This document shows positions 1 through 5,815 of a DNA stretch of 6,653 nt, piece by piece. The notes below the pieces were generated by a model, which was not told where the DNA came from, searched no databases, and saw only the letters and a program-made list of their open reading frames with translations. Each line of letters starts with the position of its first letter. Position 1 is the stretch's first letter. A program made the position numbers and the translations under genes. This stretch comes from CAZCBJ01 sp964496705 (GTDB lineage Bacteria; Chloroflexota; Anaerolineae; Anaerolineales; Anaerolineaceae): positions 1 through 6,653 of the forward strand of contig CAZCBJ010000218.1 of the NCBI GenBank assembly GCA_964496705.1. The letters are read 5' to 3'.

Positions 1-50
1 CAATTTCGACAACAGCGCCGCAGCCACGACCGACTATACCGAGAACGCGA

Positions 51-248
51 TTACAGCAGAGTCAGCGGTTGGAAATCCGGCCACAACGGAAAGACGCGCA
101 GCACCTGCAGCCCGGCGGCGGCGAACTGGCGGAAGTCTGCTTCGACCACTTCAGCCTGCCAGTTGCGCCACATGAACGTCCCGGCATGCGACGCCCAGTA
201 ATTGCACCCCACCACGAAGCGCCCGGGGTCTGTGAGCATATTTTGCAT
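51..248 (-). CDS. N-terminal fragment of a cellulase/mannanase-like glycoside hydrolase (truncated)
   Basis: The 65-residue product has a GCNYWASHAG motif, then MWRNW, and then LRVFPLWPDFQP near its end. This is the first beta-strand and helix of a (beta/alpha)8 glycoside hydrolase of the GH5/cellulase-mannanase type, which cleaves beta-linked polysaccharides. Full-length members run to several hundred residues and carry two catalytic glutamates. Neither is present here, because a TAA stop follows PLTLL at position 51. The fragment is probably non-functional, or it is the left end of a gene interrupted by an assembly join. The ATG at 246-248 is 8 bp after the SIMPL stop, which suggests translational coupling. 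A second ATG at 237-239 is also possible, and neither start has a clear Shine-Dalgarno sequence. No signal peptide is visible. The family call rests on only about 60 residues. Confidence 0.55.
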   Translation of the reverse strand: MQNMLTDPGRFVVGCNYWASHAGTFMWRNWQAEVVEADFRQFAAAGLQVLRVFPLWPDFQPLTLL

Positions 249-256
249 GACTATTA

Positions 257-1039
257 TTATTTGATCTTGAATTCCACCGTCACCCTGGCCGTCACCGAGA
301 TCTGACCGGGCGGTGTGGTGCCTTCGGTGCCCTGGATATTGCCGGCTTCCTTCACAGTGTTGGCGGTCATCCCGCTGTAGGCGGCTCCCCACCAGAGCGT
401 ATAGCCGGAAACCCAGGTGTCCAGGTCCTCTTTGATGGACAATGGCTGGGCAACCTGGTCGCCAAATTCAAACAGCATGTCGGATGCTTTCTGGCGGGCG
501 GCTTTGATGGCTTCGGAGCGCGCCTGCTCACGGTATTTGTTCAGCTCGCTGGTGCGGAATTCGATACCCTGCACGTAGTTGACCCCGGCGGCCAGCGCGT
601 CGGTGAGCAGACTGTCAAATTTGGACAGGTCTTTGAGTGTGAGCACCACATTTTTGCGCACAAAATATCCCAGCAGCGTGCTGCGGTCGAGGGTGTCCTT
701 GTAGGTCGGCTCAATACCCAGAAAGCCGGTTTGGATGTACTGCTGTTCCACCCCGTAACGTTTGGTCACATCCAAAAGCTTGGTCATGACGGAATCGTTT
801 TCGGTCTTGGCCAGGTTCAGGTCCTTGTCGAAGGTCTCAATGCCCAGGGTCAGGATGACCTGGTCGGGAACCACCAGGATTTGCGCGCTGCCGGTGGTGG
901 TGATGGTGCGCACCGGCTCGGTGCCCTGGGCTGCCAGGCCGGGTATCGCCGCCGCGCCAGAAAAGGCTGCCGGCAGGGTCGTGCAAGCGCTCAGCGAAAG
1001 AAGGGCGATCACCAGCAATAATAAAAATGTCTTTTTCAT
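257..1039 (-). CDS. SIMPL (DUF541) domain lipoprotein
   Basis: The 260-residue product starts with a lipoprotein signal: MKK, a hydrophobic stretch at residues 5-15, and a lipobox LSAC with Cys19 as the lipidated residue. A short Ala/Gly-rich linker (20-42) follows. Residues 45-258 are a SIMPL/DUF541 domain, recognised by the opening TTTGSAQILVVPDQVILTLGI, the central YFVRKNVVLTLKDLSKFDSL segment, the helical REQARSEAIKAARQKASDM segment, and the closing VTARVTVEFKI strand. SIMPL proteins are periplasmic or surface proteins. Their biochemical role is poorly defined; some members affect oxidative stress responses or outer-membrane complexes. The length is typical of the family. A strong ribosome binding site (AAAGGAG) lies 6 nt before the ATG. 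The glycoside hydrolase fragment follows 8 bp downstream, and the propeller lipoprotein ends 79 bp upstream, so this gene may share their transcript or have its own promoter. Confidence 0.9.
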   Translation of the reverse strand: MKKTFLLLLVIALLSLSACTTLPAAFSGAAAIPGLAAQGTEPVRTITTTGSAQILVVPDQVILTLGIETFDKDLNLAKTENDSVMTKLLDVTKRYGVEQQYIQTGFLGIEPTYKDTLDRSTLLGYFVRKNVVLTLKDLSKFDSLLTDALAAGVNYVQGIEFRTSELNKYREQARSEAIKAARQKASDMLFEFGDQVAQPLSIKEDLDTWVSGYTLWWGAAYSGMTANTVKEAGNIQGTEGTTPPGQISVTARVTVEFKIK

Positions 1040-1045
1040 GCCTTA

Positions 1046-1052
1046 CTCCTTT
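1046..1052 (-). promoter_or_regulatory. Ribosome binding site of the SIMPL gene
   Basis: On the minus strand this reads AAAGGAG, with a 6-nt spacer (1040-1045) to the ATG at 1037-1039. It is a near-consensus Shine-Dalgarno sequence and fixes the start that gives a full lipoprotein signal peptide. Confidence 0.75.
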
Positions 1053-1084
1053 AAAAATCCAACACAATTCTCAGCAATGACTTT

Positions 1085-1101
1085 AGCGTATGATACACGC
1101 T
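1085..1101 (-). promoter_or_regulatory. Inverted repeat with a -10-like hexamer upstream of the SIMPL gene
   Basis: Read on the minus strand, AGCGT (1097-1101) and ACGCT (1085-1089) form a 5-bp inverted repeat around a 7-base centre. The centre overlaps TATCAT (1090-1095), which matches five of six bases of the -10 consensus. A TTGAGA hexamer at 1117-1122 matches the -35 consensus in five of six positions but is 21 nt away, longer than usual. No T-run follows, so this is not an intrinsic terminator. It may be a weak or regulated promoter for the SIMPL and glycoside hydrolase genes, or it may be chance. Confidence 0.22.
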
Positions 1102-1118
1102 CCTGCCCGGCTCAGGTC

Positions 1119-2078
1119 TCAAGGTGAGAGGGGGATCACCACAGCGTTGATCACATACAGCCAGTAGCGCTTGCCCAGCCAATCCTCCACCAGAATACGC
1201 TCCGGCTCGGGCCACTCCACTGCCTGGAACCCGCGCCGGTCATGGTAGCGCAGCGCCAGCAGTGAACGGCCTTTCAAGTCCAGGCGGACGATTGAATTAT
1301 AGCGTAATTTGTAGTCCACCAGGCAGGCATCGTGCAGCACACTGACCGCCAGCGCGCTGCCGTCTGGCGACCAGACCAATCGTCCCAGCGCCGGGCTGGC
1401 TGAGGAATTGGCGGCCAGCGGCCAGCGCAGTTGCCAGGATTGTTCCTCCTGCAGCAGGCGCAGGTGGATGAGCAATGCGTCTGCCTGAAATTCCAGCCCG
1501 ACCCAATACTGCCCATCGGGGGCAACTCCCATCCCAGCGGCGTTTCCCTCCCAAAGGGTAACCACCTCGCCGCTGGCGGTGTCGAGGCGGGTCAGGTTGA
1601 TGCCGTTAAGCGCGGGCAGGTTGGTGCAGTTTTCAACGTCCGCCTGTCGCCGGGTGAAATACAGGTAGCGGCTATCGGGTGACCATCCCAGCGCGGCGGG
1701 ATAGGGCGGTCGCGCGTCAGGCGGGTGGGTCGAATCTTCCAGCAGCCACTGCCGCCCGCTGTTATGCATCAGACGGCTCAGCAAACGCGCCTGATGCGGA
1801 TGGATTTCCATCATCGTCTCGCTGCGCCACGCGCCGTCCGGCGAAAGGAGGACAGGATCGAGGACGATGCGTTGTGGATCGGGGGTGGGCGAAGGGCTGG
1901 GGCTGGGAGAGGGAGCCGGACTGGGCGTGCGGGACGAAAGGGGAGGGATTGCGGTCGGCGCGGCAGCGGTTGCCGTCGGGACAGGCGTGTCGGATGGGTG
2001 GGCGGGGGTGGATGCGGGGCTGGCGCAGGCGACAGCCAGCAGCGCCAGCGCGGCTGCAGCGAGCAAGGCTTTAATCAT
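1119..2078 (-). CDS. Lipoprotein with Pro/Ser/Thr linker and TolB/WD40-like beta-propeller repeats
   Basis: The 319-residue product opens with an Ala/Leu-rich signal sequence and a lipobox-like AVAC (Cys18), so it is probably anchored on the outer face of the membrane. Residues 19-68 are a disordered Pro/Ser/Thr/Ala linker ending in an SP repeat. The rest carries SPDG-type motifs typical of TolB/PD40 propeller blades: LSPDGAW (78-84), GWSPDSRYLYF (131-141), VAPDGQYWVGL (185-195) and VWSPDGSALAV (235-245). About four or five blades are visible, fewer than the six of a full TolB propeller, so this may be a partial or divergent propeller. Such domains usually mediate binding; no catalytic motif was found. 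The ATG overlaps the last 8 bases of the kinase gene, so the two are probably translated together. A TTG codon just before this ATG (2079-2081) is a less likely start. The exact function is unknown. Confidence 0.8.
   Translation of the reverse strand: MIKALLAAAALALLAVACASPASTPAHPSDTPVPTATAAAPTAIPPLSSRTPSPAPSPSPSPSPTPDPQRIVLDPVLLSPDGAWRSETMMEIHPHQARLLSRLMHNSGRQWLLEDSTHPPDARPPYPAALGWSPDSRYLYFTRRQADVENCTNLPALNGINLTRLDTASGEVVTLWEGNAAGMGVAPDGQYWVGLEFQADALLIHLRLLQEEQSWQLRWPLAANSSASPALGRLVWSPDGSALAVSVLHDACLVDYKLRYNSIVRLDLKGRSLLALRYHDRRGFQAVEWPEPERILVEDWLGKRYWLYVINAVVIPLSP
1875..2024 (-). repeat. Low-complexity Pro/Ser/Thr linker-coding tract
   Basis: This stretch encodes residues 19-68 of the propeller lipoprotein. 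The product is almost entirely Pro, Ser, Thr and Ala, ending in alternating Ser-Pro units at about residues 53-66 followed by TPDP. The plus strand is strongly G-rich here. It is a surface-linker sequence that should keep the propeller away from the membrane, and it is prone to length variation by slippage. Confidence 0.6.
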
Positions 2079-3135
2079 CAATGCGGTTCACATCCCACAA
2101 ATCGTCCGCGGCTTGCTCCAGCGTGGCAAAGCGCTCCAAACGGTCGCGATAGGCGCCGAGCACATCAAACTGGTGCAACAGCGCCATGCTCATCGCCTGC
2201 CGCGGCAGGGCGTGACGCTGCCATTCGGGTGAACCGTATGCATTCAGGAAAACCTGAAGCAGGCGCCGGTCGCCTTTGAACAAGTCCAGATGCAGCGCCT
2301 GCAGCTCATACAGCAGGTTGCCCACCCGCACGTCGCCGAAGTCGATCAGCCCGTTGGTTTGCCAGCGCCCGCCGATCAACTCGCCCAGCAGGTGGTCGGC
2401 GGTCAGGTCAGCGTGGATCAAATGCGGGGGTGTGTGCGCCTCGACCAACTCGTCCACCGGCAGAACGTAATCTTCCACCTGGGCACGCAGATGCTGCGGC
2501 AGCGCCTGCCATTCGGCGTGGTTGACCGCCAGATTATTGCGCTGTTGCTCGAGAAAACGGCGGAAATCTGCCCAATCCGCCTTGAAAAAGGTTGATCCTG
2601 TCAAAGGGATACCGTGCAATCGCCGCGCTATTTCAGCCATCTGCTGCGCCATGCTCAGTTTGTCGGCCAGCGATACCTGCGCGTACACCTCGCCGATACT
2701 GACCCCGCGGATCAACTGCATGACGAAATACGGCCAGGGCCAGTCCTGTGGGATGGGGAACAATTCCCCGCTGGCCAGCACGTTTGGGATGCTACCCAGG
2801 CGCGCCTGCCCGGCGATGCGCAGCGCCTCCAGCTCGGTATCATAACACGGCTCGCCTCCGAACAACTGCCCGAAGAATTTGACCACCCAGCGCTCTTCCA
2901 CGATGAAGGTCGGGAAGCTGCCCGCCAGCCCGCCCCGGATGTCCTCGCACGGGGTCAGGTTGTGCCTGCGGCAGACCTCCGCGACATACGGGCGCCACAG
3001 GGTGGCATCCATGAAATGCTCCCGGTAGAAATTAATCTGATTAAAAGGGATCAGCGCCGCTTCATCCATGGGTGAATGATACAGATTCTCTGCGCTGAGA
3101 ATTTGCTCTTTGTCTGGCAGGTCTTTTTTGGTCAT
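2071..3135 (-). CDS. Aminoglycoside phosphotransferase (APH/choline kinase fold) family protein
   Basis: The 354-residue product has a protein-kinase-like fold of the APH family (PF01636 type), which transfers ATP phosphate to hydroxyls of small molecules. Residues 1-60 are a family-specific N-terminal extension. A glycine-rich loop (GGLAGSFPTF, 68-77) precedes the ATP-binding lysine (VVKFF, Lys86) and a helix-C glutamate (Glu101 or Glu103). The hinge is about YFVMQLIRG (136-144). The catalytic loop is HADLTADHLL (241-250), with His241 and the catalytic base Asp243. The metal-binding loop is IDFGD (264-268). In the usual HxDxxxxN loop the Asn is replaced by His248. The gene starts 12 bp after the metallophosphoesterase stop without a clear Shine-Dalgarno sequence, so coupling is likely. 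The substrate is unknown. Similar proteins are often annotated as resistance genes, but nothing here shows antibiotic specificity; a sugar, amino alcohol or metabolite kinase is equally possible. Confidence 0.85.
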   Translation of the reverse strand: MTKKDLPDKEQILSAENLYHSPMDEAALIPFNQINFYREHFMDATLWRPYVAEVCRRHNLTPCEDIRGGLAGSFPTFIVEERWVVKFFGQLFGGEPCYDTELEALRIAGQARLGSIPNVLASGELFPIPQDWPWPYFVMQLIRGVSIGEVYAQVSLADKLSMAQQMAEIARRLHGIPLTGSTFFKADWADFRRFLEQQRNNLAVNHAEWQALPQHLRAQVEDYVLPVDELVEAHTPPHLIHADLTADHLLGELIGGRWQTNGLIDFGDVRVGNLLYELQALHLDLFKGDRRLLQVFLNAYGSPEWQRHALPRQAMSMALLHQFDVLGAYRDRLERFATLEQAADDLWDVNRIDD

Positions 3136-3147
3136 TTCGCGGGTGTC

Positions 3148-3906
3148 TTATGATCTCAATTTTTTCACCAAGAATTCCGGCGCAGGATGGCGCACCGCCG
3201 CCACCGCGTCGATGACTGCCTGCAGGTCATAGACGACGCGCAACGGCTCAAGGGTGTATCCCTGCTCGTCGGCTTCCAACGTGGCGTACATGGCCCGCCG
3301 GTCTTCGGTGACCGGGTTGCTGAGGCTGCCGGGATTGAAGACGCGCACGCTGTCGACTGTCTTGTCCAGCGGACGGTGGGTGTGACCCACCAGCAGCAGG
3401 TCAGCGGCGCAATCCTTGACCAGCCCCTGGATTTCTTCTGGGGTGATGAAGGGATGAAAGCCGGTGCCCTCGTCGCTGCCCGGCGCAGCGTGGACCATCA
3501 CCACGCGGGTGCCGTCCGGCAGTGTTGTGCGCTGCTCCAGCGCCAATCTGTCCAGCCATTCCATCCAGCCGCAGGCCGCCAGCGCGCCTTGCGTCCAGGC
3601 GAAGCTGCGCGTGATATCCAGAAAACCGGGCATCAGCTCCGGCCGCGCCTGCACTTCTTCCTGGCGCGGGCCGGGCAGCACACCGCTGGTCACGTAGCGG
3701 TCGGTGTTGCCGCGGATGAAGACCGCATTCGGCAGGGCGGACAGCCGCTCCAGCACGGCCGCCGGGTGTGGGCCGAGCGCGGCGTAATCGCCCAGCAGCC
3801 AGTAGCCGTCCGCGCCGCCCCGCGACTGGATGTCGGCCAGCACTGCCTCCAGTGTGATGGTGTTGCCGTGAAGGTCGGACAGAATGGCGATGCGCACCTT
3901 GCTCAT
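3148..3906 (-). CDS. Metallophosphoesterase (YfcE/MJ0936-like calcineurin-type phosphatase)
   Basis: The 252-residue product carries the full dinuclear metal-site signature of a calcineurin-like phosphoesterase: SDLHGN (Asp11, His13), LLGDY (Asp40), RGNTD (Asn67, Asp69), VHAAPG (His139) and GHTHRP (His175, His177), followed by FNPGSLSNP (190-198). Asn67 followed by Thr-Asp replaces the commoner GNHD, as in the YfcE/MJ0936-like branch, which hydrolyses phosphomonoesters or phosphodiesters. It is probably cytoplasmic, since no signal peptide is seen. The length fits the family. The start is supported by a perfect AGGAGG 5 nt upstream. Its ATG overlaps the stop of the PTE-family gene in an ATGA, a classic sign of a shared message. 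The kinase gene follows 12 bp after, so a phosphatase and a small-molecule kinase are made together. The substrate is unknown. Confidence 0.9.
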   Translation of the reverse strand: MSKVRIAILSDLHGNTITLEAVLADIQSRGGADGYWLLGDYAALGPHPAAVLERLSALPNAVFIRGNTDRYVTSGVLPGPRQEEVQARPELMPGFLDITRSFAWTQGALAACGWMEWLDRLALEQRTTLPDGTRVVMVHAAPGSDEGTGFHPFITPEEIQGLVKDCAADLLLVGHTHRPLDKTVDSVRVFNPGSLSNPVTEDRRAMYATLEADEQGYTLEPLRVVYDLQAVIDAVAAVRHPAPEFLVKKLRS

Positions 3907-4829
3907 AAAAGCCTCCTCTGCACAACAAAAGCTCGCGCAGGATTGCTGCGTGTGACCAGTTCGATCTCGTCTTGACTGAAGCCCTTATCTGCCAGGCTGG
4001 GAAGGAACGCAGTCAACAGGTAGTCGAAGGGGCGGAAATCCCCGGCGCAGTACAGGTCGCCGTCATGCGAGAGCAGCACCTGCTGCAACAATCCGCGTTG
4101 TTGAAATGCCCGCATCACGCTCAGGATATGTCCTGCGCTGTCCTGGTTCAAACCGTCCAGCGAAATCCAGGCGCCCTGAGCGGCGGCGTCCAGCAGGATG
4201 GAGATGTCCTTCACAGCGTGGGCATGCACCCACACCCAGGCGGCGGGATGAACGCCGCTGTGCTGCAGCATGATCAGCACATCCCTGGCTGCGCCGGGGT
4301 TGTCGCCGGTGTGGGTCTGGATGGTCAGCCCGGTCTGGCGATGGGTCAGGACGGCTGCCTGCAGCAGTTTGCGGTCAATCTCCGAGAGCGGGCCTTCGTC
4401 CACAGCAGTTTTGATGAAGCCCGGGCGGATGTCCGTGCCATCGATGCCGTGAGTCCATTCCCACGTCCAACGCTCAGCGATCTGTTCTGCGCTTTCGGTG
4501 TGCGCATGCGCCGGGACGTAGCGGTCATTGGCAGCCGCGTAGTAGCCGGTGTTGGTGAGGATGTGCAAGCCACTCTGGACGGAGATATCGCGCAGCAATT
4601 CGGGATGGCGACCGAAATAGGCAGCGGTGCAATCCAAAATGGCGCGGCAGCCCAGCGCTTTCACTTTCTGCAAATAAGGCAGCACTGCGCCTAGCAAGTC
4701 ATCCATTGGATAATGTGGGTAACGCACCGGTTCAGCGCCGAAGGTGGACATGATATGCTCATGCGGCAGCGCCAGGCCCAAAGCTTCCGCTGGCACAGCT
4801 CCACGGACAGTCATCAAGGCATCGTTCAT
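3903..4829 (-). CDS. Phosphotriesterase-family metal-dependent hydrolase
   Basis: The gene encodes 308 residues from the ATG at 4827-4829. The product is a PF02126-type amidohydrolase barrel. Numbering from an upstream ATG (4839-4841), all six metal ligands of the family can be read: His27 and His29 in LPHEH, the carboxylated Lys144 in GFIKTA, His177 in TIQTHTG, His206 in VWVHAHA, and Asp260 in LLSHDGD. The other landmarks are LGCRAILDCT (63-72) and the C-terminal RSNPARAF (298-305). Members hydrolyse phosphotriesters, lactones or unknown esters; natural PTE-like enzymes are most often lactonases, so the substrate here is open. It is probably cytoplasmic. The inner ATG is preferred because GGAG lies 6 nt upstream, while the upper ATG has only a weak site; the difference is 4 residues. 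The stop overlaps the metallophosphoesterase start by 4 bp. Confidence 0.88.
   Translation of the reverse strand: MNDALMTVRGAVPAEALGLALPHEHIMSTFGAEPVRYPHYPMDDLLGAVLPYLQKVKALGCRAILDCTAAYFGRHPELLRDISVQSGLHILTNTGYYAAANDRYVPAHAHTESAEQIAERWTWEWTHGIDGTDIRPGFIKTAVDEGPLSEIDRKLLQAAVLTHRQTGLTIQTHTGDNPGAARDVLIMLQHSGVHPAAWVWVHAHAVKDISILLDAAAQGAWISLDGLNQDSAGHILSVMRAFQQRGLLQQVLLSHDGDLYCAGDFRPFDYLLTAFLPSLADKGFSQDEIELVTRSNPARAFVVQRRLL
3912..3917 (-). promoter_or_regulatory. Ribosome binding site of the metallophosphoesterase gene
   Basis: A perfect AGGAGG on the minus strand lies 5 nt before the ATG at 3904-3906, inside the end of the PTE-family gene. This is the strongest Shine-Dalgarno sequence in the window and supports efficient translation of the internal operon gene. 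Confidence 0.75.
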
Positions 4830-4835
4830 TTCAGT

Positions 4836-4839
4836 CTCC
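4836..4839 (-). promoter_or_regulatory. Ribosome binding site deciding the PTE-family start
   Basis: GGAG on the minus strand, 6 nt before the ATG at 4827-4829. It overlaps the alternative upstream ATG (4839-4841), whose own upstream sequence has only GGAA about 10 nt away. The inner start is therefore favoured. Confidence 0.5.
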
Positions 4840-4848
4840 ATTTCTGAT

Positions 4849-4867
4849 ATTTCCGGAAATCATATCA
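4849..4867 (-). promoter_or_regulatory. Extended -10 promoter with overlapping palindromic operator candidate
   Basis: On the minus strand TATGAT (4859-4864) matches five of six bases of the -10 consensus and is preceded by TGA (4865-4867), giving an extended -10 element. No good -35 is present at 17-18 nt, which extended -10 promoters tolerate. The 12-bp perfect palindrome ATTTCCGGAAAT (4849-4860) begins within the -10 and covers the expected transcription start near 4852. A repressor bound there would block transcription of the PTE-family gene and those behind it. The site is in the short gap between the MBL-fold gene and the PTE-family gene. It is a prediction only. Confidence 0.4.
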
Positions 4868-4893
4868 CAGGCTTCCGACGGATAATAATATCT

Positions 4894-5739
4894 TCAATCC
4901 TGCCGGCCAACTCCATTCTCCGCTATCGCCGCCTGGATCATTGGATTGATTTCATAAGGATGGAAAATCTCCGGGACCAACAGCCGCGCGGGCGGGACCA
5001 GTTCGGCAGCCAGCCGCTGTAAGCCGCGCATGTCTGGTCGTCGCAGCAGTCCTGCCCAGGGCGGCGGCAGGATGGGAGTCAACGGGTGGTTGAGCGGGCG
5101 AAAGAAATTGTCCCAGTGGATGGGGATGAGCAGTTGCGGTCTGACCGCTGCCAGCAGGCGGCGGTAATGTTGAATGGGGTTTTCGGTGTAAGTGATCAAC
5201 ACATCCGCCGGGATGGGATGCTTGCCCAGCAGCAGGCATATGGGTCCGGCCCGGATTCGAAAGCTGAAACAGATGTCCATGCGGTAATCAATCGGGCGCA
5301 GAGGCGGTGTCAGGCTCGCGCGCAGCGGACCGTTGACCAGCCGGTTGATTGGCAGCCAGATGTGGCTGCCGGGCAGCACCTCCACCCGGAATGCGCCCAG
5401 TTGCAATAAGTCGCCCACCTGGATGGGATGAGCTTGCCCTTCGGCTGCGCCGAGCGCGCGCAGCAGCGCGCAGGCATTGACCGACCCATGCGCGTGCGCT
5501 CCGGTCAGGCGCAGCACCTCCGGCGCATCCATCAGGTGGTCGTAATGCGGGTGGGTGATCAGCAGGTGGTCGGCGCGGGAGATGTGGGTGCGCACCATCT
5601 CGGTTTGCGGAGCAACCCGGCGCAGCAGCTTTCGCAGCGGTGGGCGGGTGAAGAAAGGGTCGATCAGCAAGACCTCGCCGTGAAATGCGATTTCCACTCC
5701 ACCCACGCCCAACCAGCGAAACACCACACCACCTGTCAT
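4894..5739 (-). CDS. MBL-fold metallo-hydrolase (UlaG-like)
   Basis: The 281-residue product opens with FRWLGVGGVEIAFHGEVLLIDPFF, a typical first hairpin of UlaG/YtnP-like metallo-beta-lactamase-fold hydrolases. The metal-binding HxHxDH motif is intact at THPHYDHLMD (His63, His65, Asp67, His68). A third-site histidine is likely His126 in PGSHIWL. A late His208 lies in PIHWDNFFRPL (206-216). At the place where a bridging Asp usually follows the strand (about CLLLGKHP, 168-175), no Asp is seen. It is probably a soluble cytoplasmic enzyme acting on a lactone or phosphate-type ester, but the substrate is unknown. The ribosome binding site is weak (AGG 4 nt upstream). It is the first gene of the leftward run, and 64 bp separates it from the PTE-family gene. 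Confidence 0.85.
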   Translation of the reverse strand: MTGGVVFRWLGVGGVEIAFHGEVLLIDPFFTRPPLRKLLRRVAPQTEMVRTHISRADHLLITHPHYDHLMDAPEVLRLTGAHAHGSVNACALLRALGAAEGQAHPIQVGDLLQLGAFRVEVLPGSHIWLPINRLVNGPLRASLTPPLRPIDYRMDICFSFRIRAGPICLLLGKHPIPADVLITYTENPIQHYRRLLAAVRPQLLIPIHWDNFFRPLNHPLTPILPPPWAGLLRRPDMRGLQRLAAELVPPARLLVPEIFHPYEINPMIQAAIAENGVGRQD

Positions 5740-5815
5740 TTGACCTGTCGCAACTCCGTTCCAGCTTGAGGGTTAAGTTTCATAGTCGATTTTAATCCAT
5801 GACAAGGAAATTGGC
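5740..5815. promoter_or_regulatory. Divergent intergenic promoter region between the MBL-fold gene and pfaD
   Basis: These 76 bp are the only spacer between the two opposed starts, so promoters in both directions are expected here. Leftward, TTGTCA (minus strand, 5800-5805) and TATGAA (5779-5784) could be -35 and -10 boxes, although 15 nt apart, which is short. Rightward, TTGAGG (5766-5771) and TTTAAT (5791-5796) are weak candidates 19 nt apart. None is near consensus, and I would not name a single promoter with confidence. Confidence 0.35.
5804..5809 (+). promoter_or_regulatory. Ribosome binding site of pfaD
   Basis: AAGGAA lies 6 nt before the ATG at 5816-5818. The reading frame has a TAG stop upstream at 5783-5785, so this ATG, with its good spacing, is the likely start. 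Confidence 0.65.

Noticed and set aside
1085..1101. Inverted repeat considered as an intrinsic terminator after the propeller lipoprotein
   Set aside because: The stem is only 5 bp plus a wobble pair and no T-run follows in the direction of transcription.
1725..2279. Plus-strand open frame across the Pro/Ser-rich tract of the lipoprotein
   Set aside because: The Gly/Arg-rich product is the expected antisense of Pro/Ser/Ala-rich codons.
3187..3975. Long open reading frame on the plus strand (262 codons) opposite the metallophosphoesterase
   Set aside because: It is antisense to a gene with a full set of catalytic motifs, its translation has no recognisable domain, and GC-rich genes often leave long open frames on the other strand.
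3972..4694. Long open reading frame on the plus strand (240 codons) opposite the PTE-family gene
   Set aside because: The minus-strand gene has all six metal ligands in order; the plus-strand product is rich in Gln, Gly, Val and Ala with no family resemblance.
4849..4860. Palindrome considered as a terminator for the MBL-fold gene
   Set aside because: A 12-bp palindrome has no loop and no following T-run, so an operator is the better reading.
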